From NCBI RefSeq assembly GCF_009828055.1, contig NZ_WTYB01000002.1:930001-994000 (forward strand): a stretch of 64,000 nt of DNA, written 5' to 3'. The first letter of the stretch is position 1. Each line of letters opens with the position of its first letter. The notes beneath the pieces are model-generated. The model ran no database searches, was not told the origin of the DNA, and saw only the letters and a program-made list of their open reading frames with translations. Both the position numbers and the translations under genes were made by a program. Below, in pieces: positions 57,196 through 64,000 of the stretch. This DNA is from Erythrobacter ramosus. GTDB taxonomy: Bacteria; Pseudomonadota; Alphaproteobacteria; Sphingomonadales; Sphingomonadaceae.

Positions 57196-58599
57196 ATGGC
57201 TGAGAATTACGATTACGACGTCCTCATCATCGGTGCCGGCCCCGGCGGCTATGTCGCGGCGATCCGTGCGGCGCAGCTGGGGCTGAAAACCGCCTGCGTC
57301 GAAAGCCGCGCCACGCTCGGCGGCACCTGCCTCAATGTCGGATGCATTCCGTCCAAGGCGCTGCTGCATGGTTCGGAGCTGTTCGACGAGGCATCGAACG
57401 GCCACTTCGCCACCTGGGGCATCACCGCCACCCCGACGCTCGATCTCGGCAAGATGATGGCCGAGAAGACCAAGGCCGTGGGCGAACTGACTGGCGGGAT
57501 CGAATTCCTGTTCAAGAAGAACAAGGTCACCTGGCTCAAGGGCCATGCCGCCTTCGAAGACGCGCACACCGTCAATGTGGCTGGCGAGAAGGTCACTGCC
57601 AAGGACATCGTGATCGCGACCGGTTCGTCAGTCACTCCCCTGCCCGGTGTCACCGTCGACAACGCGGGCAAGCGGATCGTGGATTCGACCGGCGCGCTGG
57701 ATCTGGATGAAGTGCCCGAACACCTCGTGGTGATCGGCGGCGGCGTTATCGGGCTGGAGCTTGGCTCGGTGTGGCGTCGTCTCGGTGCCAAGGTCACCGT
57801 GGTCGAATTCCTCGACCAACTGCTCCCCGGCATGGATGGCGATGTGCGCAAGGAAGCGCAGAAGGTGTTCAAGAAGCAGGGCATGGCGATGATGCTCGGC
57901 CACAAGGTCACCGGGGCGAGCGTTGCGGGCAAGACCGTCACCCTCACCATCGAAAAGTCCGCAGGCGGCGATGCGCAGACGCTCGAAGCGAGTCACGTGC
58001 TGGTCGCGATCGGCCGCCGCCCCAACACCGATGGTCTTGCGCTCGACAAGGCTGGTCTCAGCACCAACGCACGCGGGCAGATCGAGATCGACCATGATTT
58101 CCGCACTTCTGTGCCGAACATTTGGGGCATCGGCGATGTCGTCCCCGGCCCGATGCTTGCGCACAAGGCTGAAGATGAAGGCATCGCGGTGGCCGAGAAC
58201 ATCGCAGGCCTCACCGGCATCGTGAACCACGATGTGATCCCCAGCGTCGTCTACACCGCGCCGGAAATCGCAGGCGTGGGCATCACGGAGGAACAGGCCA
58301 AGGAGCGCGGGCTCAACGTCAAGGTCGGCAAGTTCCCGATGATGGCCAACAGCCGCGCCAAGGCCAACCGCGACACCGAAGGCTTTGTGAAAGTCATTGC
58401 GGACGCGGAAACCGACCGCGTGCTGGGCGTGTGGATCATCGCCAGCCTCGCCGGATCGATGATCGCCGAGGCCTGCGTCGCGATGGAATTCGGCGCGACC
58501 GCTGAAGATATCGCCTACACCTGCCACGCGCACCCGACCCATGCCGAAGCGCTCAAGGAAGCGGCGATGGCGGTGACGGGCAAGCCGATCCATATGTGA
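57196..58599 (+). CDS. lpdA: Dihydrolipoyl dehydrogenase (E3)
   Basis: FAD enzyme that re-oxidises lipoyl groups of 2-oxo-acid dehydrogenases using NAD+. The 467-residue product has the FAD motif LIIGAGPGGYVAAIRAAQLG, the redox disulfide in GGTCLNVGCIPSKALL, the NAD motif VIGGGVIGLELGSVW and GIGDVVPGPMLAHKAEDEG. The active-site His-Glu is in CHAHPTHAEALKEA. RBS GAGAAGAAG precedes the ATG. It ends the TCA operon's enzyme set. Confidence 0.96.
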   Translation: MAENYDYDVLIIGAGPGGYVAAIRAAQLGLKTACVESRATLGGTCLNVGCIPSKALLHGSELFDEASNGHFATWGITATPTLDLGKMMAEKTKAVGELTGGIEFLFKKNKVTWLKGHAAFEDAHTVNVAGEKVTAKDIVIATGSSVTPLPGVTVDNAGKRIVDSTGALDLDEVPEHLVVIGGGVIGLELGSVWRRLGAKVTVVEFLDQLLPGMDGDVRKEAQKVFKKQGMAMMLGHKVTGASVAGKTVTLTIEKSAGGDAQTLEASHVLVAIGRRPNTDGLALDKAGLSTNARGQIEIDHDFRTSVPNIWGIGDVVPGPMLAHKAEDEGIAVAENIAGLTGIVNHDVIPSVVYTAPEIAGVGITEEQAKERGLNVKVGKFPMMANSRAKANRDTEGFVKVIADAETDRVLGVWIIASLAGSMIAEACVAMEFGATAEDIAYTCHAHPTHAEALKEAAMAVTGKPIHM

Positions 58600-58609
58600 T
58601 CCGGCAGAG

Positions 58610-59449
58610 GTGAGCGCCCGCGCCTTTGATCGCTGGCGGCTCACCCTGCCCTTGTTGCTCCCGTCATTGGGCGGGTTGGCATACCTCTACGCCTTTGAAG
58701 CACCCACCCGGCTGATCGCTGTCAATGCGGGCGCTTTGGCGTTGGCGGTGGTCTGGGTGCTGTTCGGGCGGCTACCGGCTGAGCGCAACCCGCGCCTTGT
58801 GCTGGCGAGCGGCGCTATATTGGCGCTGTTTCTCCCGCTGCTGACCGGGCCTGAAATGGGCGGGGTTGCCCGGTGGCTTCCCGCCGGTCCGGTGAGCCTG
58901 CATTCGGGCGCGTTGCTGCTGCCGTTCGTTACCATTATCGCCGCGCAAGAACGGGCCTTCGGTCCAGCACTGTTCGCGATCGCAGGCGCGGCGCTGGCGC
59001 TGCAACCGGACGCGGCGGCGCTGTTCGCTCTGGCGGCCGCGAGCGCGGTGTTGGCATGGCTCCATCGCAGTGCGAGCTTCGCTCTCGTCGCCGCCGTGGC
59101 GGTTTCACTGTCCGCCATCACCTTCGGCGCGGGCACGCTGGAGCCGCAGACCTTTACCGAGAACGTGCTGCCACACGCAGCCGAACGGTCGGCACTGAGG
59201 GCAGCCGCTTTGGCGCTGATGCTATTCGTCCTTCCGCTCTGGCATCTCATCATCTTCCCGCAGACGCAGCGGGCAGAGGGCGCCGCGTTGGCCGCACTGC
59301 TTGTCGCACTTGGCGCGATGGCGGTCATCGCCCCCTTCCCCTACCCGCTGATCGGCTACGGCGCGGCGCCCATCCTCGGCTTTGGGCTCGCCCTCGGCGC
59401 AACCGGGCGCAAGGCTGGCCATAGCGCTCGCAATCTGCCAACATCCTGA
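58610..59449 (+). CDS. Hypothetical multi-spanning membrane protein
   Basis: A 279-residue product from GTG 58610 with about ten hydrophobic segments spaced through its length (for example LLLPSLGGLAYLYAFEAP, LALAVVWVLFG and, near the end, MAVIAPFPYPLIGYGAAPILGFGLALG). Charged residues are few. No transport motif is recognised. It starts 10 bp after lpdA and may be cotranscribed. It could be a proton- or solute-related carrier, but nothing in the sequence supports a specific role. Confidence 0.65.
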   Translation: MSARAFDRWRLTLPLLLPSLGGLAYLYAFEAPTRLIAVNAGALALAVVWVLFGRLPAERNPRLVLASGAILALFLPLLTGPEMGGVARWLPAGPVSLHSGALLLPFVTIIAAQERAFGPALFAIAGAALALQPDAAALFALAAASAVLAWLHRSASFALVAAVAVSLSAITFGAGTLEPQTFTENVLPHAAERSALRAAALALMLFVLPLWHLIIFPQTQRAEGAALAALLVALGAMAVIAPFPYPLIGYGAAPILGFGLALGATGRKAGHSARNLPTS

Positions 59450-59491
59450 TCTGTTGAGACAACGCCCGAAAGCAGGCGAGAAGGGGCGTCA

Positions 59492-60982
59492 GTGAACGCG
59501 GTTCGCAGAGCCATGACCGCATTGGCAGCCGCCAGCTTGATCTTGCTGGTGGGCTGCGGCGCGTCCGACGATGCCGCTTCCGTTGCGCCGCCGCGCGGAG
59601 ACGACCCGATCGTCTTCCAGCAGCAGGCATCGGAGATCGCGGTCGACCTGAAGCTCGATCTGGCTGAACTCGAACGCACGCTCGAACGCGAATTGCCGCG
59701 CGAATTGTGGCAGATTGACCGTCCGGGGAGCGAATGTGTCGCCTCCCAGAAGGTCGATCTGGCGCTGTTCAAGGTCAAATCGCCCAAGATTGAATGCCAC
59801 ATTGTTGGTAAGGTCACGCGCGGCAGGCTGCGGCTGAGTGGCAAAGGCGAGGTGCTGACGGTCAATTTGCCAGTCAAGGGCACACTGGCGGCGCGTGATG
59901 TTGCCGGGATGTTCAAGGGCGAGACCGGGACAGGCGCAGCCGAAGTCGCGCTGTCACTGCGGCTTGATCTTACGCCGGACTGGAAGCTCGCCAGCACCGC
60001 GAAGCTCAATTACCGCTGGACGCGCCAGCCGGGGATCGACTTCCTCGGGCGGCGGATCACCTTCACCAGCGAAGCCGACCGCGAGCTGCGCCCCGTTAAG
60101 CGCGAGGTCGAACGCATTGTCGCGCGCGAACTGGCCCGCCTGCCAGTCAGGGCAACCGCGCAGGATGGCTGGACCAAGGCGCACGGCGTGTTCGTGCTCA
60201 ACCGCGAGAACCCGGCAGTGTGGGGGCGTATGACGCCGCAGCGGTTCCGGTTCGGAGGTTATACGGTGAGCGGGCGTGAGCTTGTGCTGCGTCTGGGGCT
60301 TGATGCCATGTTTGAAAGCTTCGTCGGCATCAAGCCCGATGCGCCCGAGCCCGCCCCGCTTCCTCCGCTGGCGCGGCGCGACAAGGCTCAGGCGAAGTCA
60401 ATCCTACACGTGCCGGTGGTCGCCGATTACGCGGTGCTTGAGCCGGTGATCGCCAAAGCGCTGGCCAAACGCGCCCAGCGGCCGTTTGTGATCGCGGATT
60501 ACGGCTCTGTCACAGCGCAGTTCGACAAGATCACCGTCTATGGCACCGGCGAGGGCCGCATCGCGGTGGGGGGCGAGTTTACCGCCAACTCGGACCTGCC
60601 GGTGATCGAGCAGGCCATGGGGATGATCTGGCTGACCGCGCGCCCCGTCAACACCCCCGGATCGCGCGCAGTGAAGTTCACCGAGGTAAGGATCACGGGC
60701 GACACCGACATCGTGGGCGAGGAATTCCTGTTCGCGCTCGCCAATTCGCCCGATTTCCAGGGGGCGATCACCGATGCTCTGGCGCAGAATTTCGAAGGCG
60801 ACTTCACCAAGCTGCGCGGCAAGATCGACCGCGCGCTGGCGAAACGCACAGGCCGCCTCACCGATTACAGCATTACGATCGAACGGGTCGAGACGGGGAT
60901 CATCACCGCGCACGGCCAGGGCCTGTACCTCCCGGTCGACATCACCGCGCAGATCGATGCCAGGCTGCGGCGGCTTAATTGA
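59492..60982 (+). CDS. DUF4403 family lipoprotein
   Basis: A 496-residue exported protein from GTG 59492. The signal peptide ends in a lipobox (LILLVGCGAS; Cys22). The mature part has the DUF4403 look: alternating beta strands, with LDLAELERTLERELPRELW near the start and RRITFTSEADRELRPVKREV in the middle. LPPLARRDKAQAKSILHVPV precedes a second similar half. The fold is probably related to lipid-binding (BPI/LBP or YceB-like) tubular domains, by analogy only. Function unknown. Confidence 0.75.
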   Translation: MNAVRRAMTALAAASLILLVGCGASDDAASVAPPRGDDPIVFQQQASEIAVDLKLDLAELERTLERELPRELWQIDRPGSECVASQKVDLALFKVKSPKIECHIVGKVTRGRLRLSGKGEVLTVNLPVKGTLAARDVAGMFKGETGTGAAEVALSLRLDLTPDWKLASTAKLNYRWTRQPGIDFLGRRITFTSEADRELRPVKREVERIVARELARLPVRATAQDGWTKAHGVFVLNRENPAVWGRMTPQRFRFGGYTVSGRELVLRLGLDAMFESFVGIKPDAPEPAPLPPLARRDKAQAKSILHVPVVADYAVLEPVIAKALAKRAQRPFVIADYGSVTAQFDKITVYGTGEGRIAVGGEFTANSDLPVIEQAMGMIWLTARPVNTPGSRAVKFTEVRITGDTDIVGEEFLFALANSPDFQGAITDALAQNFEGDFTKLRGKIDRALAKRTGRLTDYSITIERVETGIITAHGQGLYLPVDITAQIDARLRRLN

Positions 60983-61059
60983 ACAGCTAACTTTTCAGGC
61001 AGGGTGTTGCGCAAGCCTCTGTCTGGGTAGACCCCTGCCCGAGAGAGAGGAACGCACGC

Positions 61060-62418
61060 ATGGCCTATCCGCAATTGACCGACAAAGCCGGGGTGCTCGC
61101 GACCGCGCTGGCGATCCGCACGCGCAAGATCAGCGTGGCCGAGGCGGTCGATGCGGCGATCACCCGGGCCGGGCGGGATGATGCCGCGATTGATGCACTC
61201 GCCGTCCCCGATTTTGAGCGGGCGTACGAAACCGCGCGGGCAATGGACAGCGCGCCCCGACAGCTGAACCAGCCGCTGTTCGGCGTCCCGATGACGATCA
61301 AGGAGAGCTTCGACGTCGCCGGGCTGCCGACCACCTTCGGCCACCCGGAGTTCCGCGATCAACTTGCCACCCGCGATGCGGCACTGGTGCACCGGTTGAA
61401 AGCGGCGGGCGCGATCATCATCGGCAAGACCAACGTGCCGGTGGATCTCACCGATTGGCAAAGCTTCAACCCGGTCTATGGCCGCACCTCCAACCCGCAT
61501 GATCCTGATCGCTCCCCCGGCGGATCGTCAGGCGGCAGCGCGGCAGCGGTGGCGAGCGGGATCGTGCCCGGCGACTTCGGCACCGACATCGGTGGATCGG
61601 TGCGGGTGCCGGCACATTTCTGCGGGGTGTGGGGGCACAAGACGACCTGGGGCCTCATCCCCAAGCACGGCCACGATTTCCCCGGCATGTCGCGCCGCGA
61701 CGGCTTTATCGCCGCGCATGACAGCCCGCTGAGCATCGCCGGGCCGCTGGCGCGCAATGCGCCCGATCTTGCCGTGCTGACCGAAGTGGGGGCCGAGGTG
61801 CCGCTGCGCCGCCGTCCCAAGCCGCTGAAGGAATGCCGCCTCCTCGCGATCACTGTGCTGCCCAATGCCCCGGTCGATGCCAGCGTCATGGAGCCGACCG
61901 AAGCCGCGCTCGAAACCCTTGCCCGCGCGGGTGTGCGGATTGACCGGACGAGCGACCTTCTGCCCGATCAGGCGCAGCAGTATCGCCACTATCTCAAGAT
62001 GATGAACGTGGTGATGGCGCGCGGCGCGCCTGCGCCGGACGGCAAACGCGCGAGTGCGACCGACTGGTTCGACCTGCTCGACGCGCAGGCCGCGTGCATC
62101 GCGCAGTGGGAGGCGCTGTTTGCGGAGTATGACTTCGTCCTCGCCCCGCCCGCTCCGGTGCTGGCGGTGCCGCACAGTGACAAAGCGGTTTTCCGCAGCA
62201 CATTGATGATCAACGGTAAGGAGGAGCCGGGCGGCAACGGGCTTGTCTGGGCCGGGCTGGCGACCTTCCCCAACCTGCCAGCCACCGTGCTCCCGATCGG
62301 CAGCGGCAATTATCTCGGCAGCGAGTTGCCCTGCGGGATGCAGGTGATCGGGCCGCGCTGGAGCGATCTCGATTGCATTGCGGCGGCCGAAGCCATCGGG
62401 AATATCTTGCACGGCTGA
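61060..62418 (+). CDS. Amidase signature family protein
   Basis: A 452-residue amidase with the complete Ser-cisSer-Lys triad: Lys in VPMTIKESFDVAG, and Ser-Ser in GGSSGGSAAAVASG with FGTDIGGSVRVPA. Upstream TTKTNVPV-type segment is IIGKTNVPVDLTD. The substrate (amino-acid amide, nitrile-derived amide or other) cannot be told. RBS AGAGAGAGG precedes the ATG. It is not linked to gatB, so it is not GatA of tRNA amidation. Confidence 0.88.
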   Translation: MAYPQLTDKAGVLATALAIRTRKISVAEAVDAAITRAGRDDAAIDALAVPDFERAYETARAMDSAPRQLNQPLFGVPMTIKESFDVAGLPTTFGHPEFRDQLATRDAALVHRLKAAGAIIIGKTNVPVDLTDWQSFNPVYGRTSNPHDPDRSPGGSSGGSAAAVASGIVPGDFGTDIGGSVRVPAHFCGVWGHKTTWGLIPKHGHDFPGMSRRDGFIAAHDSPLSIAGPLARNAPDLAVLTEVGAEVPLRRRPKPLKECRLLAITVLPNAPVDASVMEPTEAALETLARAGVRIDRTSDLLPDQAQQYRHYLKMMNVVMARGAPAPDGKRASATDWFDLLDAQAACIAQWEALFAEYDFVLAPPAPVLAVPHSDKAVFRSTLMINGKEEPGGNGLVWAGLATFPNLPATVLPIGSGNYLGSELPCGMQVIGPRWSDLDCIAAAEAIGNILHG

Positions 62419-62441
62419 GCTGGCTTGGTCATGGCGGCGGC

Positions 62442-63137
62442 ATGAAGACGCTCTCGATGCTCACCCTCGCAAAGTGGCACATCTGGCTTGGCTGGCTGAT
62501 CGGCGTACCGATCGTGATGTGGCTGGCAACCGGCCTGTTGATGGTCGCGCGCCCGATCGAGCAGGTGCGCGGCGAGCATTTGCGGCGCGAAAGCCCCCCC
62601 GCCGCATTGGTGCTGCCCGGCAGCAATCTCGCAGCACCCGAAGCCAAGCTGGCCGAGATGCAGGTGCTGATGCAGGGAGACCGACCCGTCGCGATCCTGA
62701 CCGGGCTGGATGGCAGCGTCCGCCGGGTCGACTTCGCCAGCGGCGCGGCCCTCCCGCCGCTGGATGCCGCTGCCGCGCAGGCGCTGGTGGCGCGCGAGAT
62801 TGCCGGAGGCGATGCGGCGGAGCGTGTCACGCTGTTCCCCGCTGACCGCACGCCGTTCGATTTCCGCCGTCCGCTGGCGGTGTGGCAGGTGGCGCTGGCC
62901 GACGGCACCAATGTCTATGTCGGGCGCGATACCGGCGCGATTGAGGCGGTGCGCACCCGTTGGTGGCGCGCGTTTGACCTCGCATGGGGCCTGCACATCA
63001 TGGACCTGTCCGAGCGGGAGGACACCAGCCACCCGGTGCTGATCATCTTCGCTGCGCTCTCGCTAACTGGCGCGCTAATCGGCTGCGTCCTGATGTTCCG
63101 CCGCCGCAAAGCGCGCCCGGCCGCCAAGCCCTTATGA
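62442..63137 (+). CDS. PepSY domain-containing membrane protein
   Basis: A 231-residue protein with an N-terminal membrane segment (WHIWLGWLIGVPIVMWLATGLLM) and a C-terminal one (PVLIIFAALSLTGALIGCVLMF). The periplasmic part between them has PepSY-like repeats (VDFASGAALPPLDAAAAQAL and VYVGRDTGAIEAVRTRWWRAFD). The histidine-containing KWHIWLGW and WGLHIMD recall PepSY-associated TM proteins, which are often reductases or iron-linked. It overlaps the next gene by 4 nt. Confidence 0.78.
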   Translation: MKTLSMLTLAKWHIWLGWLIGVPIVMWLATGLLMVARPIEQVRGEHLRRESPPAALVLPGSNLAAPEAKLAEMQVLMQGDRPVAILTGLDGSVRRVDFASGAALPPLDAAAAQALVAREIAGGDAAERVTLFPADRTPFDFRRPLAVWQVALADGTNVYVGRDTGAIEAVRTRWWRAFDLAWGLHIMDLSEREDTSHPVLIIFAALSLTGALIGCVLMFRRRKARPAAKPL

Positions 63138-63775
63138 CCCCGACTGTCCTCACCCCGATCCTCGACTGGCTCGACCTTGCCGGGATTGCGCTGTTCGCGC
63201 TGTCTGGTGCGGTGCTGGCAGCACGGCTCAAGCAGACCTTTGTCACCATGGCGTTCTTCGCACTGGTGACGGGCGTGGGCGGAGGAACGGTGCGCGATCT
63301 CCTGATCCGCGCGCCGGTTTTCTGGATCGACGATCCGTGGGTGGCGGCGGTGTGCCTCGGCACCGCGCTGATAGCATGGTTCACGCCGGTCCGGTGGTGG
63401 GAGGGCAAGGGCTTCGATTATGCCGACGGCGCGGGCCTCGCCGCCTATGCCGCCATCGGCAGCGCCAAGGCGCTCGCCTATGGTATCCCGCCGATCCCGG
63501 CGGCGCTGATGGGGGTGATCACCGGCTGCGTTGGCGGGATCATCCGCGATGTGGTCGCTGGGCGCCCGTCGATCATCATGAGCCCCGAACTTTACGTCAC
63601 CCCCGCCGCGCTCACCGCGGCGTTGACGGTGGCGGGAATGCTGGCCGCGCCGCTGCTAGGTGTAAGCGACCAATGGGCTTGGGCGCTGGGATTTGCCTGC
63701 GGCTTTGCCCTGCGCACGGCGGCGATCCGCTGGGAATGGGGCCTGCCAAGCTATGGCGAGAGGGAGGGCGCCTAG
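63134..63775 (+). CDS. TRIC-type trimeric intracellular cation channel family protein (YadS/UPF0126-like)
   Basis: A 213-residue membrane protein with about seven helices. The conserved duplicated motif is visible twice: TGVGGGTVRDLLI in the first half and TGCVGGIIRDVVAG in the second. This internal repeat of GGG-x-x-RD defines the prokaryotic TRIC (UPF0126) family of K+-permeable channels. The start ATG at 63134 overlaps the PepSY stop by 4 nt (ATGA), so the two are coupled. Confidence 0.9.
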   Translation: MTPTVLTPILDWLDLAGIALFALSGAVLAARLKQTFVTMAFFALVTGVGGGTVRDLLIRAPVFWIDDPWVAAVCLGTALIAWFTPVRWWEGKGFDYADGAGLAAYAAIGSAKALAYGIPPIPAALMGVITGCVGGIIRDVVAGRPSIIMSPELYVTPAALTAALTVAGMLAAPLLGVSDQWAWALGFACGFALRTAAIRWEWGLPSYGEREGA

Positions 63776-63796
63776 GCCCCCTCCCCCGCTTTCGCC

Positions 63797-64000
63797 TTAC
63801 AGATCGCTATCGACGGTCTCAGGAATGACTTCGCCCGGGATCGGCCCGCCGGGATAGGCCGGCATCGCCATCGTCGTGGCGCGTGCGGCCGGAGCCTGCG
63901 CCATTGTTATCGTGGCTTCCTGCACCGCAATGTCCGGGCGAACCGTGCCGCCGACCGACGCGCGGGCGTTGGCGTAGCCCTGATCGTCCCACTGCCCGTC
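63797..64000 (-). CDS. C-terminal fragment of a gene running off the window
   Basis: The reverse-strand frame from the window edge to a TAA at 63797-63799 gives 67 residues. It has the segments DDQGYANARASVGGTV, VQEATITMAQAPAAR and GPIPGEVIPETVDSDL. It is Ala/Pro-rich with low charge, as in the tail of an exported or envelope protein. Too little is present to name a family. Confidence 0.5.
   Translation of the reverse strand, partial: DGQWDDQGYANARASVGGTVRPDIAVQEATITMAQAPAARATTMAMPAYPGGPIPGEVIPETVDSDL

Overview
The window is a 64-kb piece of an alphaproteobacterial chromosome. High GC coding sequence, a CckA/CpdR cell-cycle relay, GTTC-N7-GTTC SOS boxes and gene neighbourhoods such as icd-alaS-recA, cckA-smpB-dapA-slt and mdh-sucD-sucA-sucB-lpdA point to Sphingomonadales, most probably Erythrobacteraceae (Erythrobacter/Porphyrobacter type). 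This assignment is inferred from gene content and style; no database was searched.

Layout. 1-1230: end of an N-formylglutamate amidohydrolase gene, cpdR, tRNA-Val(GAC) and its terminator. 1.4-10.9 kb: icd, an acetyltransferase-amidohydrolase fusion, a Kef-type antiporter, a TonB-like periplasmic protein, alaS, and recA with an SOS box. 10.9-17.4 kb: tandem DUF4139 paralogues, cckA, and a DUF2062 membrane protein. 17.5-28.6 kb: smpB, a deacylase, dapA, a lytic transglycosylase, greB, rlmN and small enzymes, then a pteridine-reductase-like SDR with a cytochrome b/molybdopterin oxidoreductase pair. 28.6-36.6 kb: DUF1801, cfa, an acyltransferase, argG, a roughly 850-nt non-coding stretch dense in hairpins, rlpA, a small exported protein and a Na+/solute symporter. 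36.7-42.8 kb: the accessory region. 42.8-50.5 kb: uvrA with an SOS box, a BtuFCD-like ABC transporter and a SleB-type hydrolase. 50.8-58.6 kb: TCA-cycle operon. 58.6-64 kb: membrane protein, DUF4403 lipoprotein, amidase, PepSY protein, TRIC-type channel and a truncated gene.

Accessory region. AT-rich DNA (38.13-42.2 kb) encodes a single large ATPase with a C-terminal DUF4435/Toprim-like domain, the architecture of a fused PARIS (AriA-AriB) anti-phage protein. It is split by a 2295-bp IS1595-family element. The 8-bp target duplication TTCAAGAT and the terminal inverted repeats can be read exactly. Removing the element plus one duplication restores one open frame and rebuilds the Walker B motif across the junction. 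The element carries cargo: a putative winged-helix protein and a VapD-like (Cas2-fold) ribonuclease gene coupled to a 66-aa ORF, a possible toxin-antitoxin pair. The whole block is bracketed by inverted copies of a dispersed palindromic repeat.

How the genes work together. CckA and CpdR belong to the phosphorelay that controls CtrA activity and proteolysis. recA and uvrA appear to share LexA control. mdh, sucD, sucA, sucB and lpdA supply the 2-oxoglutarate-to-oxaloacetate arm of the TCA cycle, with icd 49 kb away. slt, rlpA and the SleB-type hydrolase are cell-wall enzymes. The points of most interest are the IS-disrupted defence gene, the element's cargo, and the structured non-coding region between argG and rlpA.
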